Positions 12,190-24,898 of a DNA stretch of 64,000 nucleotides are shown piece by piece. Numbering within the stretch: the first letter of the stretch is position 1; every line of letters begins with the position of its first letter. Both the position numbers and the translations under genes were made by a program. This stretch comes from Sympetrum striolatum. Its lineage: Eukaryota > Arthropoda > Insecta > Odonata > Libellulidae. Where the stretch lies: positions 4,588,001-4,652,000 of the forward strand of contig OX388341.1 of the NCBI GenBank assembly GCA_947579665.1, written 5' to 3'. The notes under the pieces were generated by a model, which was not told the origin of the DNA, ran no database searches, and was given only the letters and a program-made list of their open reading frames with translations.

Positions 12190-14730
12190 AAAAAATTGAA
12201 TTTTCGCTAAAATTATTCGTTTTTGTTGCTTTTTTAGGTGATATCTCGATTAAATGAGAAGAATTAAGGAAAAAAAAGAGAACAAAAATTGAAATTTCGC
12301 TAAAACTATTCGTTTTCTTTTCTTTTTTCGATAATATCTCGATAAACTGAGGAAAATAAAGGAGAATAAAGGGGAAAAAATTGAAATTTCGCTAAAATCT
12401 TTCGTTTTAGTTAATTTTTTCGATAATATATCGATAAAATGAGGAAAAATAGGGAAAAAAGAGGAAAAAAATTGAAATTTCGCTAAAATTACTCTTTTTA
12501 ATTGCTTTTCTCGGTCACATCTGGATAAAATGAGGAAAATTTAGAAATTAAGAGGAAAAAAAATTGAAATTTCGCTAAAAACATCTTTGTTTTTACTTTT
12601 TTTGATAATATCTCGATAAAATGAAGAAAATTAAGGAATAAAAAGAAGACAAAAATTGAAATTTCACTTAATTTATTCGTTTTTGTTGCTTTTTTCGGTC
12701 ATATCTTGGAGAAATTAGGAGAATTAAGGAATAAAAAGAGCAAAAAATTGAAATTTCGCTAACATTATTCGCATTTGTTTTTTTTTGACGATAATATCTA
12801 GATAAAACGAAGAAAATTAAGAAAAAAAAAGTGGAAAATATTGTAATTTCACTAGAATTATTCGTTTTTGTTGCTATTTTCGATAATATCTCGATAAAAT
12901 AAGAAAAATTAAGGAAAAAAATAGTAAAAAAATTGAATTTTAGTTAAAATTATTCATTTATGTTACTCTTTTCGATAACATCTCGATAAAATTAGGAAAA
13001 TTAAGGCTAAAAAGAATGAGAAAAAAAATTGAAATTTCGCTAAAATTATTCGTTTTTGTTACTTTTTTCGGTCATATCTCGATAAATTGAGGAATATTAA
13101 GATATTAAGACGAAAAAATTGAAATTTCGCTATAATTATCTGTTTTGTTTCTTTTTTTTATAATATCTCGATAAAATGAAGAAAATTAAGGAAAAAAAGA
13201 GGAAAAAATTGTAATTTCACTAAAATTATTCGTTTTTGTTGCTGTTTTCAATAATATCTCGAAAAAATTAGGAAAATTAAGGAAAATAGGAGAAAAAGAT
13301 TGTAATTTCGCTAAAATTATACTTTTTTTTTGCTTTTTTCGATATTATCTCATTAAATTAGGAAAATTATGTTAAAAAAAGTGGAAAAAAACTGAAATTT
13401 TGCTGAAATTGTCCATTTTTGTTTCTTTTTTTGGTCATTTCTCGAAAAAATTAGGAGTATTAAGGAATAAAAAGAAGAAAAAAATTTAAATTTCGCAAAA
13501 ATTATTCGTTTTTGTTACTTTTTTCGATAGTATCTCGATATATTGAAGAATATTAAGGAATAAAAGGAGGAAAAAAATTGAAAAATCGTTAAAATTATTC
13601 GTTTTTGTTACTTTTTTCGTTAATATCTTGATAAATTGAAGAATATTAAGGTAAAAAAGTGGAAAAAAAATTCAATTTTCGCTAAAATTATTCGTTTTTT
13701 TGCTTTTTTAGGTGATATCTCGATTAAATGAGAAGAATTAAGGAAAAAAAGAGAACAAAAATTGAAATTTCGCTAAAATTATTCGTTTTCTTTTCTTTTT
13801 TCGATAATATCTCGATAAACTGAGGAAAATAAAGGAGAATAAAGGGGAAAAAATTGAAATTTCGCTAAAATCTTTCGTTTTAGTTAATTTTTTCGATAAT
13901 CTATCGATAAAATGAGGAAAAATAGGGAAAAAAAGAGGAAAAAAATTGAAATTTCGCTAAAATTACTCTTTTTAATTGCTTTTCTCGGTCACATCTGGTT
14001 AAATGAGGAAAATTTAGAAATTAAGAGGAAAAAAAATTGAAATTTCGCTAAAAATATCTTTGTTTTTACTTTTTTTGATAATATCTCGATAAAATGAAGA
14101 AAATTAAGGAATAAAAAGAAGAAAAAAATTGAAATTTCACTTAAATTATTCGTTTTTGTTGCTTTTTTCGGTCATATCTTGGAGAAATTAGGAGAATTAA
14201 GGAATAAAAAGAGCAAAAAATTGAAATTTCGCTAACATTATTCGCAATTGTTTTTTTTTGACGATAATATCTAGATAAAATGAAGAAAATTAAGAAAAAA
14301 AAAGTGGAAAAAATTGTAATTTCACTAGAATTATTCGTTTTTTTTGCTATTTTCGATAATATCTCGATAAAATAAGAAAAATTAAGGAAAAAAATAGTAA
14401 AAAAATTGAATTTTAGTTAAAATTATTCATTTATGTTACTCTTTTCGATAACATCTCGATAAAATTAGGAAATTTAAGGCAAAAAAGAATGAGAAAAAAA
14501 ATTGAAATTTCGCTAAAATTATTCGTTTTTGTTACTTTTTTCGGTCATATCTCGATAAATAGAGGAATATTCAGATATTAAGACGAAAAAATTGAAATTT
14601 CGCTATAATTATCTGTTTTGTTTCTTTTTTTTATAATATCTCGATAAAATGAAGAAAATTAAGGAAAAAAAAGAGGAAAAAATTGAAATTTCACTAAAAT
14701 TATTCGTTTTTGTTGCTGTTTTCAATAATA
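12190..14730. repeat. 1,474-bp offset duplication inside family 2
   Basis: Landmarks recur in the same order with a constant offset: AGGTGATATCTCGATT ends its first five bases at 12,240 and 13,714; GCTGTTTTCAATAATATCTC lies near 13,240 and 14,715. About 1.06 kb of matching variant order on each side shows a segmental duplication of some 16 monomers. Confidence 0.75.
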
Positions 14731-17700
14731 TCTCGATAAAATAAGGAAATTTAGGAAAAAAAGAGAAAAAAATTGAAATTTCGCTAAAATTATTCGTTTT
14801 TGTTGCTTTTTTTTAAATATCTCGATAAAATGAGGAAAATATAGGAAAAAAAAGAAGAAAACGATTTAAATTTCGCTAAAATTATACGTTATTGTTGCTC
14901 TTTTCGATAATAGCTCGATAAAATGAGGACAATTAAAGAAATAAAGATGAAAAAATTGAAATTTCCATAAAATTTTTCGTTTTTGTGTCTTTTTTCGATA
15001 AAATCTCTAAAAATTAGGAAAATTAAGGCAATAAAAGAGGAAAAAAAATGAAATTTCGCTGAATGTAATGGTTTTTGTTGCTTTTTTCGTTCATATCTCG
15101 ATAAAATGAGAAAAAAGAAGGAAAAAAAGTGGAAAAAATTGAAATTTCGCTGATATTCTCTGTTTCTGTTGCTTTTTTCGGTCATTTCTCGAAAAAATTA
15201 GGAAAATTAATGAATAAAAAGAGGAAAAAAAATAAAATTTCGCTAAAATTATTCGTTTTAGTTGATTTTTTCGATAATATCTCGATAAAATGAGGAAAAT
15301 TAAGAAATTAAGAGGAAAAAAATTTAAATTTCGCTAAAAATATCATTTTTGTTTCTTTTTCTGATAAGATCTCGATAAAATGAGGAAAATTAAGGAAAAA
15401 TAAGAGGAATAAACTGAACATTCGCTAAAATTATTCTTTTTTGTTTCTTTTTTCGGTCATATCTCAAAAAAATTAGGAAAATTAAAGAATAAAAAGACCA
15501 AAAAAATTGAAATTTCGCTAACAGTATTCGTATTTGCTACTTTTTTCGATAAAATCTCGATAAAATTAAGAAAATTAAGGCAAAAAAAGAGGAAAAAAAT
15601 TGAAATATCGCTAAATGTGTTCGTTTTTGTTGCTTTTTTGTTAATATCTCGATAAAATGAGGAAAAAGAAGGAAAAAAAGTGGAATAAATTGAAATTTCG
15701 CTAACATTATTCGTATTTGTTACTTTTTTCGATAATATCTCGTTAAAATGAAGAATAATAAGGAAAAAAAAGTGAATAGAAATTGAAATTTTGCTAAAAT
15801 TATTCGTTTTTGTTGATTTTTTCTGTCATATCTCGATGAAATTAGGAAAATTAGGGAAAAAGAGGAAAAAAATTGAAATTTCGCTAAAATTATTCGTTTT
15901 TGTTGCTTTTTTCGGTCATATCTGGATAAAATGAGGAAAATTAAGAAATTAAGAGGAAAAAAATTGAAAATTCGAAAAAAATATCTTATTTGTTTCTGTT
16001 TTTGATAATATCTCGATAAAATAAGGAAAAAAAGAGGAAATAAATTGAAAATTTCGCTAAAAATATCTTTTTTGTTTCCATTTTTGATAATATCTCGATA
16101 AAATTAGGAAAATTAAGGAAAAAAAGAGGAAAAAAATTGAAAATTCGCTAAAATAATTCTTTTTTGTTGCTTTTTTCTCTCATATCTTGATAAAATGAGG
16201 ATTGATAAGGAGAAAAACAAGAAAAAGATTGAAATTTCGCTAAAATTATACGTTTTTGTTGCTTTTTTCGATAGTAGCTCGATAAAATGAGGATAATTGA
16301 GGAAAAAAAGATGAAAAAATTGAAATTTCGGTCAAATGTTTCGTTTTTGTAGCTTTTTTCGTTCATATCTCGATAAAATGAGGAAAAAAAGTGGAAAAAA
16401 TTGAAATTTCGCTGAAATTATTCGTTTTTGTTGCTTTTTTCGGTCATATCTGGATAAAATGAGGAAAATTAAGAAATTAAGAGGAAAAAAATTGACATTT
16501 CGCTAAAAATATCTTTTGTTGCTTTTTTCGTTCATATCTCGATAAAATGAGAAAAATTAAGAAATTAAGAGGAAAAAAATTGAAATTTCGCTAAAAATAT
16601 CTTTTTTGTTACCATTTTCGATAATATCTCGATAAAATTAGGAAAATTAAGGAAAAAAAGAGGAAAAAAAATTGAAAATTCTCTAAAATTATTCTTATTT
16701 GTTGCTTTTTTCGGTCATATTTTCATAAAATGAGGAAAATTAAGGAAAAAAAAGAGGAATAAAGCTGAAATTTCGTTAAAATTATTCATTTTTGTTGCTT
16801 TTTTTGGTCATATCTGGATAAAATGAGGAAAATTAAGAGGAAAAAAATTGAAATTTTGCTAAAAATATCTTTTTTGTTTCCATTTTTGATAATAACTCGA
16901 TAAAATTAGGAAAATTAAGGAAAAAAAGAGGAAAAAAATTGAAAATTCGCTAAAACAATTCTTTTTTGTTGCTTTTTTCTGTCATATCTTTATAAAATGA
17001 GGAAAATTAAGGAAAAAAACGAGGAAAATACTTTAAATTTCGCTAAAATTATTCGTTTTTGTTGCTTTTTTCGGTCATATCTAGAAAAAATTAGGAAAAT
17101 TAAGGAATAAAAAGACCAAAAAATTGAAATTTCGCTAACATTCTATGTATTTTTTAATTTTTTCGATAATATCTAAAAAAAATTATGAAAATTAAGGAAA
17201 GAAAGAGAAAAAAAATAAATTTCGTTATATATATTCGTTTTTGATTCTTTTTTTCGATAATATCATGATTAAATGAAGAAAATTAAGGAAAAAAAGAGAA
17301 AAAAATTGAAATTTCGCTAAAATTATTCGTTTATGTTGCTTTTTTTATAATATCTTGATAAAATGAGGAAAGATAAGGAGAAAAAGAAGAAAAAGATTGA
17401 AATTTCGGTAAAATGTTTCGTTTTTGTAGCTTTTCTCGATAAAATCTCGATAAAATAAGAAAATTAAGGCAAAAAAAGAGGACAAAATTTGAAATTTCGC
17501 TAAATGTATTCGTTTTTGTTGCTTTTTTCGTTCATATCTCGATAAAATGAGGAAAAAAAGTGGAAAAAATTGAAATTTCGCTGAAATTATTCGTTTTTGT
17601 TGCTTTTTTCGGTCATATCTGGATAAAATGAGGAAAATTAAGAAATTTAGAGGAAAAAAATTGACATTTCGCTAAAAATATCTTTTTTGTTTCCATTTTC

Positions 17701-17829
17701 GATAATATCTCGATAAAATTAGGAAAATTGAGGAAAAAAATTGAAAATTCTCTAAACCTATTCTTTTTTGTTGCTTTTTTCGGTCATATCTTCATAAAAT
17801 GAGGAAAATTAAGGAAAAAAAAGAGGAAA

Positions 17830-19200
17830 AAAATTGAAATTTCGCTAAAAATATCTTTTTTGTTTCCATTTTTGATAATATCTCGATAAAATTAGGAAAA
17901 TTAAGGAAAAAAAGAGGAAATAATTGAAAATTCGCTAAAATTATTCTTTTTTGTTGCTTTTTTCTGTCATATCTTCATAAAATGAGGAAAATCAGGGAAT
18001 AATAAGAAGAAAAAAATTGAAATTTTGCTAAAAGTATTCGTTTTTTTTGCTTTTTTCGGTCATATCTCGATGAAATGAGGAAAATTAAGGAAAAAAAGAG
18101 CAAAAAAATTGAAATTTCTTTATATAATTTCGTTTTTGTTGCTTTTTTCGGTCATAGCTTCATAAAATGAGGAAAAATAAGGAAAGAAAAAGAGGAAAAA
18201 ATTGAAATTTAGCTTAAATTTTTTGTTTTTGTTGCCTTTTTCGGTAACATCTCGATTAAATTAGGAAAATTAAGGAATAAAAAGAGGAAAAAATGGAAAT
18301 GACAATAAATTTACTCGTTTTTATTGCTTTTTTCGGTCATATCTCAATAAAATGAGGAAAATGAAGGAATAAAAAGAGGAAAAAAATAGACATTTCGCTA
18401 AAATTATCCCTTTTTGTTTCTTTTTTGGTAATTTCTCGAAAAAATTATGAATTTTAAGGAATAAAAAGAGGAAAAAAATTGAAATTTTGCTAAAATTATT
18501 CGATTTTGTTGCTTTTTACGATAGTATCTCGATAAATTGAAGCATATTAAGGAAAAAAAAGTGGAAAAAATTGAAATTTTGCTAAAATTATTCGTTCTTG
18601 TTGCTTTTTTGTTATATCTCGATAAAATGAGGAAAATAAGAGGATAAAAATTGAAATTTCGCGAAAATTATTCGTTTTTATTTCTTTATTCGGAAATATT
18701 TCGATAAAATAATGAAAATTAAGGAGAAAAAAGGAGAAAAATTGAAATTTCGCGAAAATTATTCGTTTTTATTTTTTTTTTCGGAAATATTTCGATAAAA
18801 TGAGGAAAATTAGGAAAAAAAAGAGGAAAAAAAAGAGGAAACAAATTGAAATTTCGCTAAAAATATCTTTTTTGTTTCCATTTTTGATAATATCTCGATA
18901 AAATTAGGAAAATTAAGGAAAAAAAGAGGAAAAGATATTGAAAATTCGCTAAAATTATTCTTTTTTGTTGCTTTTTTCTGTCATATCTTCATAAAATGAT
19001 GAAAATCAGGGAATAATAAGAAGAAAAAAATTGAAATTTTGCTAAAAGTATTCGTTTTTTTTGCTTTTTTCGGTCATATCTCGATGAAATGAGGAAAATT
19101 AAGGAAAAAAAGAGCAAAAAAATTGAAATTTCTTTATATAATTTCGTTTTTGTTGCTTTTTTCGGTCATAGCTTCATAAAATGAGAAAAAAATAAGGAAA
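17830..19200. repeat. 1,014-bp offset duplication inside family 2
   Basis: The block with ATCAGGGAATAATAAGAAG at 17,991 recurs at 19,005, with matching flanks on both sides: TCTTTTTTGTTTCCATTTTTG before and TTTCTTTATATAATTTCG after. Longer-range copies also exist: 10,808 against 17,021 (offset 6,213) and about 10,180 against 15,498 (offset 5,318). Confidence 0.65.
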
Positions 19201-20606
19201 AAAAAGAGGAAAAAATTGAAATTTCGCAAAACTTTTTTTTTGTTGCCTTTTTCGATAACATCTCGATAAAATTAGTAAAATTAAGGAAAAAAAAGTGGAA
19301 AAAAATTGAAATTTCGCTAAATGTATTCGTTTTTGTGGCATTTTTTGTTCATATCTCGATAAAATGAGGAAAAATAAGGAAAAAAAGTGGAAAAAAATTG
19401 AAATTTCGCTGAAATTTTCTGTTTTTGTTGCTTTTTTCGGTCATTTCTCGAAAAAATTAGGAAAATTAAGGAATAAAAAGAGGAAAAAAATTGATATATC
19501 GAAAAAATTATGTTTTTGTTTCTTTTTTTGATAATATATCTCGATAAAATGACGAAACTTAAGGAAACAAAGGGGAAAAGAATTGAAATTTCATTATATT
19601 TTTTCGTTCTTGTTGCTTTATTAGGTCAGATCTCGATAAAATGAGGAAAATTAAGGAAAAAAGGGGAAAAAAATTGAAATTTCGCTAAAATTATCTGTTT
19701 TTGTTTATTTTTTCGATAATATATCCCGATAAAATTACGAAAATTAAGGAAAAAAAGAGGGAAAAATTGAAATTTCATTATATTTTTCGTTTTTGTTGCT
19801 TTTTTCGGTCATATTTCGATAAAATGAGTAACATTTAGGAAAAAAAGAGGAATGAAATTGAATTTTCGCTAAAGTTTTTCGTTTTTGTTGCTTTTTTCGG
19901 TCATATCTCGATAAAATGAGGAAAATTAATGAAAAAAAGAGGAAAAAACTGAAAATTCGCTAAAATTATTCGTTTTTGTTGCTTTTTTTATAATATCTCG
20001 ATAAAATGAGCAAAATTAAGGAAAAAAAGAAGAAAAAAATTGCAATTGCGCTGAAATTTTTCGTTGTATTTGCTTTTTTCGGTCATATTTCGATAAAATT
20101 AAGAAATTAAGAGGAAAAAATTGAAATTTCGCTAAAATTATCTGTTTTTTTTCTTTTTTCGATAATATCTCGATAAAATGAGGATAATTAAGGGAAAAAA
20201 AGAGGAAAAATATTGAAAATTCGCAAAAATTATTCGTTTTTGTTGCTTTTTTGGTCATATCTTCATAAAATGAGGAAAATTAAGGCAAAAAAAGAGGAAA
20301 GAATTTGAAATTTCGCTAAAATTATCCGTTTTTGTTGCTTTTTTCGATAATATCTCGATAAAATGAGGAAAATTAAGGAAAAAAAAGGAGAAAAAGATTG
20401 AAATTTCGCTAAAATTGTACGTTTTTGTTGCTTTTTTTCGATAATATCTCGATAAATTGAAGAAAATTAAGGAAAAAAAGAGGGAAAAAAAGTAAATTTC
20501 GTTAAAATTAATCGTTTTTGATTCTTTTTTTCGATAATATCTCCATAAAATGAAGAAAATTAAGGAAAAAAGGAGGAAAAAGATAGTTATTTCGCTTAAA
20601 TTATTC

Positions 20607-20835
20607 GGTGATAAATATATCTACCATATAATACACTTGGGGTAGTTTTTCATTATTTTTTCGATGCTCTTATCGGAATGATAGGAAGTTGTTGCTTAGA
20701 TAGAAGATGTATATTAAGACTCAGTTTTTTAAAAAAATTATACAAGACCATGCTGTTCCTGGGTAAAAATGCATTGAGGTAGTTTTTCATTATTTTTGAT
20801 GCACTTATTTATTGCTATTATTGATGCACTATTTC
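20607..20835 (+). mobile_element. Box-B element, internal fragment
   Basis: It begins CGGTGATAAATATATCTACC and runs through GGGGTAGTTTTTCATTATTTT, CGGAATGATAGGAAGTT and AGATAGAAGATGTATATTAA to TGCTGTTCCTGGGT, where the box-B motif is cut and another unit start (TGCATTGAGGTAGTTTTTC) follows. The order matches the full copies near 59,650-59,810. It abuts the end of the satellite. Confidence 0.7.
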
Positions 20836-20984
20836 TCATTAAAGATAAAAAATAAAATAAAGGACCACCAGCAGTCTCTCAGAAAGTATTAATTCTTCAG
20901 CTGATGTGGAAGCTGAAATAGATGCAGAAATATAGTGTTCTGATGTGTGTATTTTTATATCTTTTCAGTAGTATGAATACAAAA

Positions 20985-21410
20985 TGAACCATTGAGATTG
21001 TTAGATTGTGTTACAGATGCACCATTCGTTAAAGGACAGTCACACTTTGCTGAGCACCTTTTAGAAAAGAATCACTCCTCCTCCTTTTCTCCAATTGTTT
21101 TACATCGGGGAGTGAAAGGGAAGAAACTTAATATTTTAGAGGAATTTCAAATTCACCTTCATAAACACTATAATTTCCAACTGGCCAACGAGTTTACGTT
21201 CGAAAACAATTCTTCTCCACCCTTGATGGCACTTCTCCCCCACTCGTCCCCCCACCGTAAAACAATGACTACCCCTTACCATTACCCCCTTTTTTCTCCT
21301 AGTTTCACGACTCTTTCCCCCCTAGTCTACCTTACTTTCCCCCACCCTTTCCATTATTTAATACTTTGTTCCGCGTTTTTGTTCCCAGTTCTGAGGATGG
21401 TGTAATCACC
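20985..21410 (+). pseudogene. Penelope-like element, C-terminal GIY-YIG region remnant
   Basis: The frame starting near 20,992 encodes a stretch containing FAEHLLEKNHSSSF, then VLHRGVKGKKLNILEEFQIH and LHKHYNFQLANEF. The run of AEHLL-x-x-NH, LH...KGKKLN and LEEFEI-like motifs is characteristic of the C-terminal part of Penelope-like retroelements, downstream of the GIY-YIG catalytic core. The GIY-YIG motif itself and the reverse transcriptase are absent, so the piece is 5'-truncated. The frame ends at 21,405, just inside the CTGAGGA signature described next. A pyrimidine-rich tail (21,230-21,360) precedes the stop. Confidence 0.65.
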
Positions 21411-21426
21411 GCCGAAACCGGTCAAC
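21386..21426 (+). other. Hammerhead-like signature of the Penelope remnant
   Basis: CTGAGGA (21,391-21,397), a short stem GGTG-TAAT-CACC, then GAAAC (from 21,414) and CGGTCAACTG. CTGANGA...GAAA is the conserved half of the hammerhead ribozyme found in the terminal repeats of Penelope-like elements. I see no upstream partner for the closing stem here, so an active ribozyme is not supported. Confidence 0.4.
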
Positions 21427-21429
21427 TGT

Positions 21430-21800
21430 CTATATATATTTTTTGTGGAATTGTACAAGTTTTGTGTTTTTAACTGTGTTTAAGATATTGACTACTTTAC
21501 GTAAATTTTTTCCTAAAAAAACGTCCGCCGATTTGTGATGATACACCACACAAATATTGACTAATATCCTTGAAAATGATGGATAGTATAGATAAAGTAC
21601 CATTTTGATTGAATATAATGTTTTTATTCCACTAAATTCCTTCCACAGTTCCACTATTAGCTTAACTTTTAAGATTTTCGAAGAAAAATAAAATCGGGCG
21701 TTTTTGGAAATGTAGTCATGTTTGACCCTCCGTATCCAAGTAACGCATAAGATTTATGGCAAATGACTTACCGTTCAACGATCAGCAATCATTTGGTTGT
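21430..21800. other. Unassigned A+T-rich spacer
   Basis: Sequence between the Penelope remnant and a box-B element. The first part may be the 3' untranslated tail of the Penelope-like copy. No other recognisable gene, repeat or RNA. Confidence 0.5.
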
Positions 21801-22985
21801 ATATATATACGAGTAAAATGTAGCTTGCATACTGCAAGCAGATCGACAACACTAATTTCATATCGGCATCATATCGGGACGGACATCAAAAGAAAAAAAA
21901 ATTCAAAATATTCGTAGAATTCGCTGCAATTTAATCGCCTGGCAGTGAACCCCGGACTTCCTGGTGTACTTACTATGCAGCAAAATAGAAGATTACCATA
22001 TCAAACTATGTGTGAAAATTCAAGCAAAACTATTAAGTGCAACTACCTCAAACGACGTCCTACTATTCACATACACTCCTTATTTGAGAAATTATAATGT
22101 GCTCTGGCATCGAACCCAGGAACAGCATGGTCTTATCTATTTTTTTTCTTAAACAAAGTGTTAATATACATCTTCCATCTAAGCAAGAGCTCCCTTACAT
22201 ATCGATAAATGCATAAAAAAATTATGAAAAGATACCCCATAGTATTATATATGGGGGATATTTTTACCGCCCGGCATCGAACCCGGGTCTTTCAGGCAAT
22301 ACTTTCTATGCAGCACAACAGAAAAACACCATCTCTAACCACGTATGCAAATTCAAGCAGAAATATTGGTTACAACTGCCTCAAATGACGTCCTACTTTT
22401 CCTTTATATTCCTTATGAGAGAAACGTTATTGTGCTCTGGCTTCGAACCCAGGAACAGTACGGTCTTATGAAAAATTTTTTCTAAAACTTATTCGTACCA
22501 TACATCTTCCAGCCAAGTACGAACATCCTATCATTTCGATAAGTGCATCTAAAAAAATAATGAAAAACGGCTCCTATGTATTTTAAAGGGCAGATCTTTG
22601 CATCGTCCTAGCATCGAACCCAGGATATCTTTTGTAAAAGTCATTGATGTTTTCGAAAGTCCATGACCATAAATATAGGCACCTTGAGTTTTACTTCTCT
22701 ACCTATCCGGAAAGTATTTTTTTTTAATTCCCGAAAATCACGGCAATGCATTCAAACGGGAAAAATCGGGACTTTGGGGCCCTCTGGAATCGAACCTATG
22801 ACACTGAGGATCAAAGTCTCTTTTTTCCTGGGGGTTTCACGTTATGGCCAATATGTCATAAAAATTTCAGATCAATGACGCTTGTAGTTTAGGCTGTGAA
22901 TTTGTATCCTATCTATCTATATAGGTATATATATGAATGAATCCGGAGAAGCATCTATATATAATAGATATACAGAGTTTCAAGT
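21801..22985 (-). mobile_element. Box-B element, full-length copy (reverse orientation)
   Basis: Read on the minus strand it has six box-B-like motifs. On the plus strand these are GGCATCGAACC-type sequences at 22,796, 22,610, 22,439, 22,273, 22,106 and a mutated one at 21,941. Spacings are 186, 171, 166, 167 and 165 bp. The 3' end carries the hairpin GCTTGCATACTGCAAGC next to ACGAGTAAAATGTA (21,808-21,840) and then a TATATA tract. The 5' end carries CCATAACGTG-like sequence, a GATAGATAGGATAC-like segment and the ATTATATATAGATGC linker (to about 22,985). No open frame fits a protein. Confidence 0.8.
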
Positions 22986-22989
22986 TTGT

Positions 22990-23660
22990 ATCGAAAAAAA
23001 ACAATTTTGAGCTTTTGTCCGGCTTCTTCCGATTTCGGACCATTGTGCGGCGTCGCGTAATGCGGTACCGCCGTAAGAAAAATTGTCTTTCTTAAGTTGT
23101 TTATGAACTTAAAGGGCTCGGACTTGCAAATAAATTCACCATTTTCTAAGAAACGTACTCGCTGGATGTTTTTTCGTGGGCGAATTGGAAGAAAAGTGGC
23201 AGGCGACTACTTTTTTCAATGCATTTTGCGAGAAATTCTCGACTTTTCCATTTTTTCTGTTGAAAATTTCCCTAAAATGTATTCATCTGCCTAATAATTA
23301 ACACTAAAGGAAAGAGAAAGGTTTAAAGCTGATATTGATGTAAAAAAATCCCGTGTTTCTCGAATTAGAGAATCAATGGCACCCGTTCCAAAAGAAACGG
23401 AACAAAACGCCGTATTTCTTTGAGATGTAACATTTTTATTGTTTTTTGCGATTATGTTGAAAATAAACAAAATATAATCACGGTGCTATTTATGGTATCA
23501 CTGATACTGAACACTGAAAAATATTGAAACAATTTGGACCAACTCCATGATTTTACGCAAATTTTGCAACGTCGCACAAATTTCTCCCGTTTAAAATATA
23601 TGGGCCAATGCATTTTAAATGGGGAGAATCTGTGCCTTCATGATGGCAAACGGACTATAG
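22990..23660. other. Unassigned spacer
   Basis: No recognisable gene. A short piece near 23,595-23,630 (TTTAAAATATATGGGCCAATG) resembles an internal fragment of the box-B element. The rest looks single-copy. Confidence 0.4.
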
Positions 23661-24545
23661 CAGTGGTTCCCTGACTTATTTGGCTTACCGACCCCTTTCC
23701 AGAAAAAATATTACTCAGCGCCCCCCTGGAATTAATTTTTTTATTTTAATAGCAATTAAACAAAAAGATATGTTTATTAACTTTTCTACCTTTTTCGTAA
23801 AATATAGTATAGGAATGTGTAAATTAGAAACATTGAAGTTTGAAATTGTGAAACTATTTATTGAACTCTGAATAGAAAGGTAATACAAAAAGACGTAAAA
23901 CATTCGAAATCATCTTAATGAGAAGGATGAATCTGATATGCTGCTACCAATTTGGTAATCCTCGGCTCAATTATCGTCAGCAGTAATCTTATGTCACTGC
24001 GATTGACTATTTGAAATCGGTTTCTTGTTTTGATAATAAATTGGTTACCGCACTAACTCCACGCTCCACTAAATATGACGAAGGAAATGCAATTAAGAAC
24101 TTTTGAATTACAGTCCATATTTCAGGATAAGCTGTAGGGATCTCCTTTTGCAGTTAAAATTGTTGGTAGCCGCTTTTGAATATAAATTTCAACTCAACAT
24201 TTGTAGTTACTTCCATCAGTTCTTCTTGTAACTGTGGAGATTCTTTTGTGTTTGCAGTTGAAAAAGGATCCAAAATCCAATCAGGTATTTTAATTTTCAA
24301 AATATCATCAAAAGGTTGATTAAAATCTGAATAGAGAGCATCCAAGTGCTCACAGTATATCATCATTTCTTTTTCTGCATCTGATAAATTTGGGAACTGG
24401 TTCAATTCCCCTCATCCAAACTTTCTTTTGTACAGATGGTTTGTCAAAAACGCAGAGATAGCAGATTTAGTTTTTATTTAATTCAGTTCATCGCCTTGAA
24501 GCTTAAGATTACTTTCATTAAATTTTTTAAACAAGTTGGTCAATT
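23661..24545 (-). pseudogene. hAT-family transposase relic with one inverted end
   Basis: CAGTGGTTCCCTGACTTATT at 23,661, followed by a pyrimidine-rich GACCCC stretch and TACTCAGCGCCCCCC, is a typical hAT terminal sequence. On the minus strand from about 24,545 down to 23,915 the three frames together show landmarks of the C-terminal half of ZBED/FAM200-like hAT transposases: NLKLQG, FLTNHLY, FPNLSDAE, ELMEVTTNVELKFIFKSG, AFPSSYLVERGVSAV, SDIRLLL and a final QIHPSH before a stop. The A-F-P-S-S-Y-L-x-E-x-G block is the hATC dimerisation motif. Stops and frameshifts interrupt it at several points, and the N-terminal half and other end are not visible. A dead copy. Confidence 0.75.
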
Positions 24546-24898
24546 ATGATCAATTTCGCAAAGATCTCGTAAAGATTTCGTAATTTCGTAAGATCAACTT
24601 AGTAAAGATTTCCTCAAATGTATATTTCTGATTTTATAATTCCTGCTTATTTTCTATTGAACTTAACGTGAAATTCTTAATTTATATTTTGTTTCTGATT
24701 AATTACTGCTGACATATTTTAATTTTCCATTGAACTTTATTATTTATTGTAATATTCTAAGTTTGAAATGTATTTTTTCTATGTTACACAACATGTGTCT
24801 AATGTAAAATTGATTTCCTTGTAATTTCTTCTTTGAAATAAAGAAATTTTCAACCAGGTACAGGTGTACTGCAGTGGAGCTATTCAGAGTACAGAGCA
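24546..24898. other. Unassigned A+T-rich spacer
   Basis: Contains AAAGATCTCGTAAAGATTTCG short direct repeats (24,555-24,610) and otherwise nothing recognisable. Confidence 0.4.

Larger units (their letters stand above)
9895..20600. repeat. Satellite array, family 2 (about 90-93-bp monomer)
   Basis: Monomers share the TTGAAATTTCGCTAAAATTA and TTCGTTTTTGTTGC backbone with family 1. In place of GATCAAAATGCAAGAAAATGACG they carry TCGGTCATATCTCGATAAAA or TCGATAATATCTCGATAAAA followed by TGAGGAAAATTAAGG, an A run and GAGGAAAAAA. Divergence between monomers is higher than in family 1. The array fades out around 20,600 at a box-B repeat fragment. Weak reading frames on either strand are compositional artefacts. 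Confidence 0.93.
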
